Positions 46,228 through 56,579 of a stretch of DNA of 64,000 nt are shown here, in pieces. Origin of the DNA: Coemansia sp. RSA 487 (lineage: Eukaryota > Kickxellomycota > Kickxellomycetes > Kickxellales > Kickxellaceae); assembly GCA_027577595.1 (NCBI GenBank), contig JANBRJ010000037.1:85762-149761 (forward strand), written 5' to 3'. The notes under the pieces are model-generated. The model was not told the DNA's origin and made no database searches. It saw nothing but the letters and a program-made list of their open reading frames with translations. The stretch's first letter is position 1. Each line of letters begins with the position of its first letter. The position numbers and the translations under genes were made by a program.

Positions 46228-46587
46228 TCAAATTAGTGCAGCCATAGCAGCTGATACAGCAGCAGCCATTCCAGCAAACACAGGCCTGTAGTTTGATGAA
46301 ACGCCCGATGATTCTGTCGTCTCTTCGCTGTTGTGATTATTGGAAGAGCCAGACACTGTTGGCATGTCAGACATGCCAGCCATTAGAGAAGAGTAGGCAG
46401 CAGGGTCTGTGATTATCGACGCCAAATCTGATTGATATGAAGATAATAGAGCATTAGCACTGGAAATAAGCCCACTGATATTGATATCACCAAAGCCCAA
46501 TGACGAAAGATTGATATCCTGAGGTTCGCACATTGATGGAACTGTGGCTGCAGCAAGGACTGCACAGATAGTAGCGGCGTTCTTCAT
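46228..46587 (-). CDS. Small secreted protein with GPI-type tail
   Basis: 119 residues: signal peptide MKNAATICAVLAAATVPSMC, a short helical core, a Ser/Asn/Glu-rich linker and a hydrophobic tail (FAGMAAAVSAAMAALI). The core motif SDLASIITDPAAYSSLMAG followed by MPT matches SDIAGAMTYL...SSLMAG...LPT in the protein at 17580-18197, so both belong to one family of short surface proteins. Function unknown. It is the only convincing gene next to the AT-rich desert. Confidence 0.7.
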   Translation of the reverse strand: MKNAATICAVLAAATVPSMCEPQDINLSSLGFGDINISGLISSANALLSSYQSDLASIITDPAAYSSLMAGMSDMPTVSGSSNNHNSEETTESSGVSSNYRPVFAGMAAAVSAAMAALI

Positions 46588-47458
46588 GTTTATTATTGGT
46601 GATTTGGTAATTCTCGATACGTAAATACGTCGTTCAAAAAAGCAGAGCCAAAAGAAAGTAAATAGGGAGGCGGAACACCAAAAAAAAAGAGAAGAGGAGC
46701 AAGCAACTCGAAAGTGAGAAAGGGTATTTTATATTGTGAGCTCCTCTACAAACCGTTTAAAACCGACAGACCTCTCCACAAAATTTTCATCGTTGTCACA
46801 ATAAAATATTGTTTTGCAACACACAAAGAATGGCCCAACAAAAAATAAAATAAAATGCCGTATGTTGCGTCATGTTGTGGTAATTGTTTTGTTTTTGTGG
46901 GTTTCCCAAAAAGGTAGCCCAATTCCATTGTTGCTAATAAAGTCATATGGAAGCAAATGCGGAGGTGATCTTGTATTGCACTTATTGGTATATGAATAAA
47001 CTCAATGCCAAGAATCCAAAAATAAAAATCAGGACAGCTTTAATATCTAATCTGCGAAAGGCACAATGGGGCAGGTTTTATTTGTGGTCTTTGGTGGTTG
47101 TCAAAGGATAAAAGCACAAAGTTTATTATGTAATGTTCGAAACGTAAGCCTGTCCTGCCAGCAAAAGATATTCAGCCAACCTTGCAACGAAAGTCTTGTT
47201 TATCTTTTTGTGTTTACATGAACAGATTGAGCACTCGTTCTGTTGAATCAATGTTTAACACAAAAACGGCCATTTCGCTTTGAAAATAGAGCTTGTCCAG
47301 TGACATAGCAGTTTGTGGAAATGTTGTCTATTTTCCCCTGATCCTGATATTTTTATTTTTCGTGTTTTGCACAAAAAAGCATTGAAGCAATTTTAGGCTT
47401 TTAGTTCTTTCTCTTCTTCAAACAAACAATGTACTTTTTTTGCGTTTTCGAATTCAAA
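46588..47458. other. Divergent promoter region
   Basis: About 0.87 kb between the divergent secreted protein and D-amino-acid oxidase genes. AT-rich; no gene seen. Confidence 0.45.
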
Positions 47459-48586
47459 ATGTCATTCAAAATACCTGTCGTTGTGGTTGGTGCTGGGGTT
47501 ATTGGCCTATCTGTGGCTATCCGGCTTCAAGAAAGCGAGCTATACAGCGTGCTAGTGGTAGCTGAGCATACTCCCACCAAAGGAATGGCTCATGGCGTAA
47601 AGCCGTCTATCGAATGGGCGTCGCCGTGGGCAGGAGCGCACTGGCGTCCATGGTCCTCAAATGACGACCATTCGATGCAGAAAAGAGAGCTCGACACATA
47701 CCATGAAATGATGGCAACAGCAGAGTCTAACTTGTGGGCTGGCCTCAAAAAGACTACTGGTATCGATCTATATGAGAGCATGGATGGAGAAGACCGACTG
47801 TGGTACGTGGATGCGGTTCCTGGTGCCCGCAAGATCCCTGCCGACTTACTTCCCGATGGTGTTGCTTACGGTATCGAGTACACGACTCTGGTTATTGATG
47901 TGCCGGAGTACCTGGTTTATCTGATGGATCTGTTTGCCACCATTGGCGGGACCATTGTAAAGCGTCGCATAGCTCATATTGGCGAAGCTGTGGATGTTGT
48001 TACGAAGCATGGAAAAGCATCCCGAGTCATTGATCCATTTGTTGTTAACTGCACGGGACTAGGCAGTCTTTCTCTTGGCGGAGTTGCGGATAAGCAGATG
48101 TATCCAATTCGAGGACAGACACTTTTGGTCCATGCACCAGATGTCAAGCGCACAATAACCAGGCTAGGCGAGACTTTTGGCTATGTGATTCCACGCGGTA
48201 ATGGGAAGGTGGTTATTGGCGGCACATCAGAAAAATACAACCGGGATAAGCGCCCAAACAGTGAAACAACAGAGACAATTTTACATCGTGCATTGGACCT
48301 AGAGCCTGCACTAGTATCGAAAAGCCTCGCTTTGACGTCAAAAGAAGGCAAGATTGCCGATTTGCGCAAAAGAATAATTTCAGTTAACGTTGGGTTTCGG
48401 CCAGCACGAGAAGGCGGTGTTCGATTGGAGCACGAGGCCATAGACACGAAAAGACACGGAAAAATCCAGGTATTTCACTGCTACGGCCACAGCGGATTTG
48501 GATTCCAAAGCAGCCTTGCGTATGCAAAAGACGTCCTTGATTTGGTGAACATTGCAGCCAGAATATATGAACACAGACGTGAATAA
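47459..48586 (+). CDS. D-amino-acid (or D-aspartate) oxidase, FAD-dependent
   Basis: 375 residues from the ATG at 47459. An in-frame ATG at 47429 would add ten residues not typical of the family. The N-terminal dinucleotide fold is VVVVGAGVIGLSVAI (GxGxxG). The FAD-contact motif ASPWAGAHWRPW is diagnostic of DAAO. Later motifs are VNCTGLGSLSL, YPIRGQTLLV, FGYVIPRGNGKVVIGGT and NVGFRPAREGG, whose Arg pairs with the substrate carboxylate. It oxidises D-amino acids to 2-oxo acids, ammonia and hydrogen peroxide. Most homologues are peroxisomal. Here the C-terminus (YEHRRE) is not an SKL-type signal, so import would need another route or the enzyme is cytosolic. Substrate class (neutral vs acidic) is unresolved. 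The stop lies 37 bp from that of the convergent protease gene. Confidence 0.9.
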   Translation: MSFKIPVVVVGAGVIGLSVAIRLQESELYSVLVVAEHTPTKGMAHGVKPSIEWASPWAGAHWRPWSSNDDHSMQKRELDTYHEMMATAESNLWAGLKKTTGIDLYESMDGEDRLWYVDAVPGARKIPADLLPDGVAYGIEYTTLVIDVPEYLVYLMDLFATIGGTIVKRRIAHIGEAVDVVTKHGKASRVIDPFVVNCTGLGSLSLGGVADKQMYPIRGQTLLVHAPDVKRTITRLGETFGYVIPRGNGKVVIGGTSEKYNRDKRPNSETTETILHRALDLEPALVSKSLALTSKEGKIADLRKRIISVNVGFRPAREGGVRLEHEAIDTKRHGKIQVFHCYGHSGFGFQSSLAYAKDVLDLVNIAARIYEHRRE

Positions 48587-48623
48587 TTTATTTGTACAAA
48601 CATGGAGTCTAGCAGTATTTATA

Positions 48624-49466
48624 TCAGTAAAAGTTATTTGCAGCAAGTCCAGTGACTTTTGATATGAAATCAATATGGCTGTTCGCATTGACGTCAATAT
48701 GAGAAATGCCCGATATGACACCCTTTGGATTGGCGTAATACACAATTTGTGATGCTATACCAGCAAGTTTTGTGTCCCCATTTTCACTGACCACGATAGC
48801 AGAGCCACCATCCCCTGTATTGGAGCCCTTCTTAGGATTTGAAAAGTTGAATGAGCATATCTGGGCACCACTGCTCGATTTATAACCGTCAATGTACTTT
48901 GTACATTCGCTTAGAGATCCAATGGAGGTAACAGCGCCTCGAAGCCAACTCTGGAGAACTGTGCTGGATTCTGTTTTCCCCCAGCCAACCGTCAGTACCT
49001 GCTGCCCAGGACTGAGATCCCCCTTGTATATTTTTACCATACTGGTGGTAGAATAGAGTGAGAGTATGGGTACCTTGATTAAAGCAATATCGTTGCTATA
49101 GTCCAGTGTATTTTTGCTGGTCACAAAGCCCGGGTGTATTGAGATGGCTGCCCCAGTTGTGTTTGTTTGTTCGGATCTCAGCCCACTCCCATACCCTACC
49201 ATCACTTTACTTGCGTCGAGTGGTTTGTTATTGTTGTCCAGCAAGTTGTGTGCCGCTGTAAGAATATACTCTGAGGAGAGAATTACCCCTCCTCCTTGTT
49301 TCGCTGCTTGGCTTGCGCCACGGTCAATCTGGAGATAAACCGCACATTCTGTCAGCCCCTTTGGAATTAAGAACCCATCGTAAATTCTTTTTGACGGCCT
49401 GTGCGCGCGACCACGAACCGCGCTATTCAAGGTAAGTAATAATACAAGGAAAGCAAAAAGAAGCAT
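48624..49466 (-). CDS. Secreted S1 (trypsin-fold) pseudoprotease
   Basis: 280 residues. A signal peptide (about 1-20) is followed by a dibasic activation site SKR|IYDGF, so Kex2-like cleavage would free the Ile that normally orders an S1 active site. His is present in TAAHN and Asp in SNDIALIKV. The nucleophile motif GDSGG, however, reads GDGGSA: Ser195 is Gly. Barring an unusual substitute, it cannot work as a serine protease. The rest of the fold is well kept (VLTVGWGKTE, VILSSEYILTAAH), so selection for a binding role is plausible. It is the downstream-most of three tandem paralogues on the minus strand. Confidence 0.85.
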   Translation of the reverse strand: MLLFAFLVLLLTLNSAVRGRAHRPSKRIYDGFLIPKGLTECAVYLQIDRGASQAAKQGGGVILSSEYILTAAHNLLDNNNKPLDASKVMVGYGSGLRSEQTNTTGAAISIHPGFVTSKNTLDYSNDIALIKVPILSLYSTTSMVKIYKGDLSPGQQVLTVGWGKTESSTVLQSWLRGAVTSIGSLSECTKYIDGYKSSSGAQICSFNFSNPKKGSNTGDGGSAIVVSENGDTKLAGIASQIVYYANPKGVISGISHIDVNANSHIDFISKVTGLAANNFY

Positions 49467-50014
49467 AGCTTGAGTTTCAAACTAAATGGTGTAAGGAGGG
49501 TTTTAACAAATTATAGCAAATGTATCAGTACAAGATAAAAGAAAAGAAGGAAAAAAAGCTCTGCAAGTTGTCGCTGGCTAATTAAGAGAAATGCCAGACA
49601 AATACGGACATGTTTCTGGTTGTTTCAATTTTTTTTTTTTAGCAAAGAGCTAGATATAAAGCGCTATGGCCAATTCTTTGTGACTTTCTTATATCTCGAT
49701 ACTCAGAACAGTTTTCCTGATCACACCCAATCTCATTTTGCAATGATATCGAGTTTTCGAGGCATTTCGGCTTTTGACATAAAGAAGGCTCGTTGTCAGA
49801 TAATAGTCATAAAATTAGAACAGCTTTTCTCAATTGATGTTTAAAAAACGTGTGTACATGTGAAAATCAACTGTTTTTTTTACAGGCCCCTTCTTGCAAG
49901 TAAAAATAGAAAAACAAAACTGGATGAACGATGAAATAGACTATTTCTATCTGGATAACTGAGAACCAAACGCTAAAACTACATATTTTGCTAATATTAA
50001 AAAACAGCACTACT
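49467..50014. other. Intergenic region between protease paralogues
   Basis: About 0.55 kb, AT-rich, with the promoter of the pseudoprotease ending at 49466. No gene supported. Confidence 0.45.
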
Positions 50015-50299
50015 TTACCAGGGTAGTAGGGTAGTGGCTTTGATCTGGGTAGTAGTAATTACCTTTGTCACAGCCATCACATTCTGGTTTACATAACTAG
50101 AGGTGGCTGAATTTGAAGAGCTGTAATGGCTGGTAGTCGTCGATAATGTTTTAGCAGCTGTCGATGATGACTTGATAGTTGCTGGAGCTGGTTTAGTACT
50201 CGCCGGTGATGGTTTAGTAGTTGTTGGAGCTGCTTTTTCTCCAGCCAAATACTCTCTTGTTAGACCGGATTTTTCAATAATAAAATTCATTGCTCCCAT
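50015..50299 (-). pseudogene. Duplicated C-terminal tail of the S1 protease gene
   Basis: 94 codons beginning with an ATG. The sequence FIIEKSGLTREYLAGEK, then a Thr/Pro/Ser-rich stalk and a final LLPW, copies the end of the neighbouring protease (FIIEKSGLTREYLTGEK ... SLPW at 50467-50740). DNA identity is very high around 50235-50290, so the duplication is recent. The protease domain, catalytic residues and signal peptide are absent, so it is a truncated duplicate. Confidence 0.75.
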
Positions 50300-50466
50300 T
50301 TATTTACTGTATTTAAAGCTATTATTTTTGGTTTCATATTTTAGGGTTGTTTAGCAAAAGTATCATGCAGTTATGCACAAGCGCGATGAAATGTAAAAGT
50401 CGATAAATGCCTATAAAATAAAACGCTAATGCTGTACATTTCTATGAATAACCAAAAATGAGTTCC

Positions 50467-51552
50467 CTACCAAGGTAGCGACGTAGCAGTTTTGGTTTTG
50501 GTAATAGCAATTACTTCTGTGACAGTCAGCACATTTGTATTTTCACAGCTGGATGGAGCAGGCTCAGTCGAAGCATGATGGGTGGTAGGCACTGGCGGAG
50601 GCTTGGGAGTAGTAGTTGGTGGTGGTGGTGGTGGTTTGGTATCACTCGCTGGTGGTGGAGCTGGTTTTTCTCCGGTCAAGTACTCTCTTGTTAGACCGGA
50701 TTTTTCAATAATAAAATCCATATGCAAATTTACATTTGTAAAGAACGACGCAGTATTGTCACCACCACAATTAAGCTCTCCCAAGGCTACAATTCGCGAA
50801 CTTATGCCAATAAACTTTTCTACATCTCCGTCTTTTGCCATGATGCTGCTACCAGAATCACCGCCACAGATGCCAACTCCTGGTGTCTTTCCAGATAGTG
50901 TGCATACCATATAGTCGTTACTGTTTGTAAATGCGCCCATGTATTTCTTGCATGTTTCAGAGTCACCAACAATGAGATTTGCACCGCGTAGAAGCGATTT
51001 GTTTGTGACAGCATCCTCAGAACCACCCCATCCCACGGCAAGAACAGTGTCTCCGGGGTTAACATCTTTGGTGTATATTAGAGCGCGGGCGGTGTTTGCC
51101 CCACTTACTGCTGTAACTTGGAGAACGGCCATATCGTACCGAGCATCTTCACTACTTGCGTTAATAATGTATTTGGGGTGCGGATATGCGTTTATTACCT
51201 TCACTTGCTTTTGTGCCCCCTCGTCCTCGCTGTCGTATCCGATGGTGATAACATACGATGATTTGTATGGGTCTGCACCGCTCTCCAAGCAATGTGCTGC
51301 TGTTACAAGGTATTCTGGAGAAATGAAGGTAGCACCGCACAAGTACTCAACATTTGTACCCTTAGTCATCATAAAATGCGCTGCGTATGGGGCTTGACCA
51401 CTAGGCATCGTGTATCCTTTGTATATGCGCTTGTCAAGCAACCCAAGCTCCTCGGCGCCCAGCACCAAGTCAAGGACCAGAACAAAAGAAAATACACTAG
51501 CAAAAAAGTACATGATAATTATCGGCAAAACATAAGGAGGTTGACGGGCCAT
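50467..51552 (-). CDS. Secreted S1 serine protease with Pro/Thr-rich tail
   Basis: 361 residues. Signal peptide or membrane lead (about 10-33), dibasic activation site DKR|IYKGY, and a complete triad: His in TAAHCLES, Asp in ARYDMAVLQV, Ser in CGGDSGSS. The residue at the usual position 189 is Gly rather than Asp, so specificity should not be strictly tryptic. Disulfide cysteines pair around the His (LCGATF...AAHC). After the domain a Pro/Thr-rich stalk (about 290-345) leads to a short conserved end. It is the only member of the tandem trio with an intact nucleophile. Probably an extracellular digestive or host/prey-facing protease; the role is inferred. Confidence 0.9.
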   Translation of the reverse strand: MARQPPYVLPIIIMYFFASVFSFVLVLDLVLGAEELGLLDKRIYKGYTMPSGQAPYAAHFMMTKGTNVEYLCGATFISPEYLVTAAHCLESGADPYKSSYVITIGYDSEDEGAQKQVKVINAYPHPKYIINASSEDARYDMAVLQVTAVSGANTARALIYTKDVNPGDTVLAVGWGGSEDAVTNKSLLRGANLIVGDSETCKKYMGAFTNSNDYMVCTLSGKTPGVGICGGDSGSSIMAKDGDVEKFIGISSRIVALGELNCGGDNTASFFTNVNLHMDFIIEKSGLTREYLTGEKPAPPPASDTKPPPPPPTTTPKPPPVPTTHHASTEPAPSSCENTNVLTVTEVIAITKTKTATSLPW

Positions 51553-51786
51553 CTATTAACTCATCGCGAGGCAAATGTGCTTTATTTATGAGAAATCATT
51601 CAGGTTTACAAAAATAACTACACATCGGCATACTCGTGAAGCATCTGTTTCTGAGTTCTATGTACACAGTCTTTGTAAAAAAAATATTAATAGTTGTTGA
51701 ATGTAGATTGAGAATCAAGAAATATATCCACAAATCAAATAAAAAACATAACGCAAGAGGTAAAAAAAAGGATGTACAAGAAACTA

Positions 51787-52803
51787 TTACAAAGGTGCAA
51801 CATACTTGACATAAGTTTCTGAAACAAACACAGTTTTGGTTGAACTGTATTCGTCTGCTGCAGCATATTCTGTTGGTCCAATCATGCGCACTCCTGAGAC
51901 AGAAGCTACTACATCGTGTGTAGAATCAGTATTTCCTTCAAGATAATTTTTGGAAAGCCCAGTGACGCCCATGATATAGCTCAAATGCTGGCTGATGTGT
52001 ACAAACATGGTGGCAGAATCCGAACCGCCGCAAAATTTACCATCCAGTGAGATAATACGACTAGCTAGGCCAACAGCCATAAAGGTTCCACTGCTATTTT
52101 CCACATAGGCAGGCGTACCGGCATCTCCATTACATATTCCAGTGCCTGCGCTCAATGTCGACAGTGTACATACTAGCGTGCCATTGCTTGTGTCAAAGGT
52201 ACTACTGAATTTCTTGCAGTCCGAGTTGCTGCCAACATAGAGCTTTGCTCCCTGTAAGTCGGGTGCATAAGAAGTCGACGAGGATGCGTCTGTCTGGCCC
52301 CAGCCCGTTGCTATTATCGGCTGTTTTTCGTAAATATTGCCCGTATAAATTGGAATGCGCTTAGTGTCATCGCCACTCATTGAAGCTACTTGGATTACAG
52401 CTATATCGTAGCTGGGGTTGGCAACGTTATCTTTAAGATTCATCGAGTTGATATACACGTTTTTGATGGACGCGTTCTTTTGGCCCTTCTTTGCTTCGCT
52501 GTTGAACCCAATCTTTACGCTGACGGAGGAGTTGAACGGTGTGCCGGGCCCTTCAAGGCAATGAGCTGCGGTGATTAGGTATTCGGGTGAAATAATGGTG
52601 GCCCCGCACTGCTGCACGGAACCATCGGGTCGTGTTACAGTTAACAGAGCTGCATAGGGTACAGCCCCTTTTTGAGCTGTGTATCCGTTGGATATGCGCT
52701 TGATTAAAGATGTCTCCGCTACGCCTGCCAGGACGCACTGACTTGATTCCAGAAATAGCAATAGAAAAGCGAACACGATAATCATGTTCTGGTGGGGTGG
52801 CAT
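51787..52803 (-). CDS. Secreted S1 pseudoprotease, Ser to Ala
   Basis: 338 residues. Signal peptide (about 7-27), dibasic activation site IKR|ISNGY, His in TAAHCLEG and Asp in SYDIAVIQV. The nucleophile motif is NGDAGTPA: the catalytic Ser is Ala (codon GCC, one base from TCC). The sequence is otherwise well preserved, with paired Cys and IIATGWGQT, so the loss looks like a change of role rather than decay. A roughly 60-residue C-terminal extension follows the domain. First gene of the tandem trio in transcription order. Confidence 0.86.
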   Translation of the reverse strand: MPPHQNMIIVFAFLLLFLESSQCVLAGVAETSLIKRISNGYTAQKGAVPYAALLTVTRPDGSVQQCGATIISPEYLITAAHCLEGPGTPFNSSVSVKIGFNSEAKKGQKNASIKNVYINSMNLKDNVANPSYDIAVIQVASMSGDDTKRIPIYTGNIYEKQPIIATGWGQTDASSSTSYAPDLQGAKLYVGSNSDCKKFSSTFDTSNGTLVCTLSTLSAGTGICNGDAGTPAYVENSSGTFMAVGLASRIISLDGKFCGGSDSATMFVHISQHLSYIMGVTGLSKNYLEGNTDSTHDVVASVSGVRMIGPTEYAAADEYSSTKTVFVSETYVKYVAPL

Positions 52804-54038
52804 TTTAAAGTGTACAAGAAATAGCTATCAAAGTGAAAAAGTAAGGGTGAAGGATATTCAAGTCAAAGCAATAGATGCCCGTTGGTTTAGTTTATCTGGT
52901 TGGTTTTGTGGCAATTATAAGTGTGTAGGGTTGTGTGTGTATCCTGGAATATCCGGGAACAATTTGGATATGGATATTCTCTTTGTGCTTTAATCGGCTA
53001 CAATGGCCTAATCCCGTGTTTGTATATAGAGAAACGAGATGATTTTTTATTTCCGTTAAATGTGGCCCTCCGACTCACCAATAATGTAGTAAAGGTAATG
53101 TAGCCAGCAGTATCCTGAAAATGTTACTTAGAAACATGCCATTTTTACAAAGTGTGTATTGTAGCATGAGTGGTTTCTTTTCCTTAGGGAATAAACAGAA
53201 CGAGCAGTATCCATGGATGCTGGCGATCCTGCCCTATCTATCCCCCATTTATAATATGATTAAAGCCAACTAAGCGTATCCTAATACTTTAGCTGAGCAG
53301 TGCCATGTCACACTCGGGAAAAGGTAATCATAGCATGACCACCTCTGTCCCGTTGTAACAAATATGACTTGCTTAGGCTGTTCTTTTTATTCAAGAAATT
53401 TTTCTTTTTCAAATTAGACATTGTGATCTTGGATGGCGGTGGTTTCCAGTTTAGCATGCTTGTCCAATTCCACTACCGAATCTTTTCCACTTATTCGTTT
53501 GCCGCTAAAAAGAAAGAGGAGAGAATAGCTGACAGAAGTGTGTATTCAAAGCCATAAAACCCCAGCGTTATTTTCTTTGCATTGCCAATCTGTCCGATAA
53601 ACACCCATTCATTTTTCACAAATCGCCAACTTTTTGCAGAATGTCCAGTAAATCAACAGTTTTACGTGAGGCTCCGAAATCAAACAAAAACTCAAATACG
53701 AAAATTGGAAGCAGCGACGGAAGTACAAGGATAGCTACTGCGAGTAGCAGCTAATTCAACTGATGTGTCTGTAGCGACTTTCTAAATTGGCCCCCACACG
53801 GTTGGATAGGGCCGTAATAATTTTTTAAAGTGTACATGCTTTATTGAACAGAGGTCATTGCTAAACAATTAAGATGTGGGGTGGTTGCTTCGTCTCTTTC
53901 ACGTTGATGATGCGATTCGATTCGAACCCGCCGATGTGACAACAATATCTAAAGTCGAATAAGTATAAAGCTAGGTTCATCTTGCATTGTTTTCTAGTAA
54001 TTTTAGTAATATGCTATTAGATGCCATTATTCCATGAA
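52804..54038. other. Intergenic region upstream of the protease array
   Basis: About 1.2 kb. A 37-codon ORF at 53640-53753 (plus; MSSKSTVLREAPKSNKN...) is preceded by a promoter-like stretch but has no recognised relative, so I do not list it as a gene. Otherwise AT-rich with nothing supported. Confidence 0.4.
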
Positions 54039-55724
54039 TCAGGCGTTTGACAGCTTTCTAATAAACCTTGTATAAACATCACTGTAAAGCATTAGCAAGA
54101 CCTCGTCCTTGAGCTCGTCAAAGAACGAGATATGCAAAAAGTTAGAGTTAATGCGCTCGGTTATTCTGCGGACCACCAGCGACGACGCGTTAACCGAAGT
54201 AATGGATGCAGGGTCGACAAACTCCCTGTACATTCCAAAGATCTTGGGTGCCAATTGAGGAGGAAACATCAGCGTATCAGGGTTGATGTTAGCGTACTTG
54301 TCTCGAACAGTTTCAAGAATACTGACGGTGGCGCTGGTGCGCTGGAAATCCTCGGCATAGTCCATATCTTGCGCCAAAATGTTGTCTACTATGCTCTGTG
54401 ATAACCTGTTCAGCTCCAATGGCGCTTCGTGGTGCATAATGGCTGCTGTGGAACTATCACAACTGTCATTTGCGACTTTGGTGGTCTGGTGGTCCAGTAA
54501 GGCAAGCACTTGCGATTTGAGTATCTGGTACTCCTCAACGAACGATGTCAGCTCCGAGCAAAAGCACGAGGCTGCGAACGAGCGGAACCGTTGGTACTCG
54601 AGAGCGGAGTCCAGCATTCTGTTAAAATCGGCGCGACGGCTCGACACACCAAGCGTGTAAACTGGGGCCTGCAAACCATCGTGTCTTGCGTAGATTTGCT
54701 GAGACACTGCACCCTCGTTCGCTCGCTGCATATGCTTGATAGCGTAAATTAGCGGAACAAGCACAGACGATACGTGGATGAAAAGGGCGTAGACCCAGAT
54801 GTATGAGAGTCCGGGCCATATTTGCTGCGTCTCGTGGAGCCGCAGTACCCATACAAGCGTCACTATCATGACGACTATCCCGACAGTGTCGCACACAATC
54901 AGGTCGTTACGGATCCCGTACGCGTCATTGTTCCGCCACACGCGCCACAGGATGATCGGGAACATTAGGAAAAAGTAAAAGACGATGATGGAAAGAGCTG
55001 GGATGAAGCCCCACATGAACTCGCACACGATGTTCATTGGACGCAGCCTAAACTGCTTATCCGTTGCGTTGATAACAAATGTAAGCACAACGATGAAGAG
55101 GAGAAGAAGACCCACGTAGAGAAGCAGCATGCGGTCTGTGGTGAACCGCATAAGCCGTCGGTACTTGCGAAGTCGCTGCTCGAGCCGGATACGATCGTAC
55201 GGGTTTGCACGATAGAGCGTGGAGTTGAGGCGACTCGGCTTGTGCACAACAGTGCTTATGAGCCGACTGTCTGTGTGGATACTTTTCTCGCTCTCGTTTT
55301 GTATGATGCTTTTGCTTGACGCATTGATTGCGCCTGGTGTTTTGGAAGACAGCTGGCTTGCCAATTCATGCACCCGGTAGACGACAAACAAGTGGAAAGC
55401 GCGGGCTGACATGGCGGCCAGCGACATGATGAACCCGATGTTGAATAGCCACAGCTTGCCGAAACACGCCCAGTTGTTGAGCGCCGCAGTTACAAGCCCG
55501 TCGACGCCCACAAAGTAGCAGCCGAGCGCCTGGAACACAATAAGCTTGACGGACCGCTTTTCCAGACCGCTTCTCTTGTTGCGTGCGACGACAAGAAACA
55601 TTGCTGTTGTGATTAGTACAAAGAGCGTGTATGCCAACCCGATACCGAGGATTATGTATGCTCTAGTCCTGTAGTTTGGTGTGCCAGGAATCCAGTCCTG
55701 CAAAATCTCTGTATCATCGCTCAT
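54039..55724 (-). CDS. 7TM receptor fused to an RGS domain, copy 1
   Basis: 561 residues. Seven membrane spans occupy about 20-335, for example YIILGIGLAYTLFVLITTA, LWLFNIGFIMSLAAMSARAF, LLLYVGLLLLFIVVLTFVI and YIWVYALFIHVSSVLVPLIY. The C-terminal third is an RGS domain, beginning FNRMLDSALEYQRFRSFAAS (about residue 366), then CSELTSFVEEYQILK, and ending DELKDEVLLMLYSDVYTRF. RGS proteins speed GTP hydrolysis by G-alpha. A 7TM-RGS fusion, as in plant RGS1 and fungal GprK-type proteins, couples ligand sensing to G-protein shut-off. It is a close paralogue of the gene at 57569-59272, which lies on the same strand with a transposon remnant between them. No signal peptide is needed because the first span inserts. 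Confidence 0.87.
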   Translation of the reverse strand: MSDDTEILQDWIPGTPNYRTRAYIILGIGLAYTLFVLITTAMFLVVARNKRSGLEKRSVKLIVFQALGCYFVGVDGLVTAALNNWACFGKLWLFNIGFIMSLAAMSARAFHLFVVYRVHELASQLSSKTPGAINASSKSIIQNESEKSIHTDSRLISTVVHKPSRLNSTLYRANPYDRIRLEQRLRKYRRLMRFTTDRMLLLYVGLLLLFIVVLTFVINATDKQFRLRPMNIVCEFMWGFIPALSIIVFYFFLMFPIILWRVWRNNDAYGIRNDLIVCDTVGIVVMIVTLVWVLRLHETQQIWPGLSYIWVYALFIHVSSVLVPLIYAIKHMQRANEGAVSQQIYARHDGLQAPVYTLGVSSRRADFNRMLDSALEYQRFRSFAASCFCSELTSFVEEYQILKSQVLALLDHQTTKVANDSCDSSTAAIMHHEAPLELNRLSQSIVDNILAQDMDYAEDFQRTSATVSILETVRDKYANINPDTLMFPPQLAPKIFGMYREFVDPASITSVNASSLVVRRITERINSNFLHISFFDELKDEVLLMLYSDVYTRFIRKLSNA

Positions 55725-56300
55725 ATTTTAGATAAAAAAAATTGGAAAGAGCAGCTGGAGCAAGCTTTCTCTACAAGTGGAATTGTATTGCGATAAATAA
55801 AAAAACAATATAGTTAAAACAGACTAAAGGAAAGCTATTCCTACAAGCAAGCACAGGATAGTTTTCTTCACTTGATTTTTGATGCTACCAACACAATAAA
55901 TGCAAGGGCGAAAATCGCAATAGCCTGTATCGTAAAGCTCTCTTCATGTATGTAAATCAGACAAGTAAAATGCAAACGAATCTGGTTGCAAGCCTTTTTT
56001 ATTTTTTTTTTATTTTTTGCATGGTAAAGGAGTTGAAACCAATTCAAAAAGGAAAACTGTTGTGCATCTTTTGTTGCAACACAAGATTTTTTGCAAAATG
56101 TTCACAATGGAATCGACAGGATGGCTTCTTCCAAGAAGAGATTGCCATTCTTTCATTTTCACTTTAAAAACATAAATGATTAACATACGCACAGATATGC
56201 AAAGCTTGCAGGACCGTTTAGCCACATGAGGCAATAATTTTTTGAAACAAAAGTGAGCAAACCTTGATCTTGGCTAATCCCCAGGGATCAAGTAACATGG
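55725..56300. other. Intergenic region, left flank of transposon
   Basis: About 0.58 kb with the promoter of the 7TM-RGS copy 1. Contains a T-rich run near 55994-56018. No gene supported. Confidence 0.45.
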
Positions 56301-56542
56301 TGTATTTTGCAAAACCAATTGTGCTGAATAAAAAGGATGGATATGCGTCAGATAGCGAAAGGTTTGTGGTGGCGATGGCGCATTTTGTGTTCCAAGAAAA
56401 GGTTGCTTGCGCACATGTGGCAAGTCATTTGCATTAGCTAGCATTGTATTTGTGCTTGGAAGCAAAAGGCGCAAACTGGGCTTTGTGGAGAAAGCTGTTC
56501 GCTACACGTCTATCATTTTACACTAACAATGGATTGACTTCC

Positions 56543-56579
<37 letters not shown>

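Noticed and set aside
53640-53753. 37-codon ORF (MSSKSTVLREAPKSN...)
   Set aside because: Possible micro-gene, but too short and without any relative I recognise. Recorded only in the region note.
53870-53950. B-box-like GATTCGAACCC suggesting a tRNA on the minus strand
   Set aside because: The flanks do not form a T stem or acceptor stem and no anticodon arm is seen.
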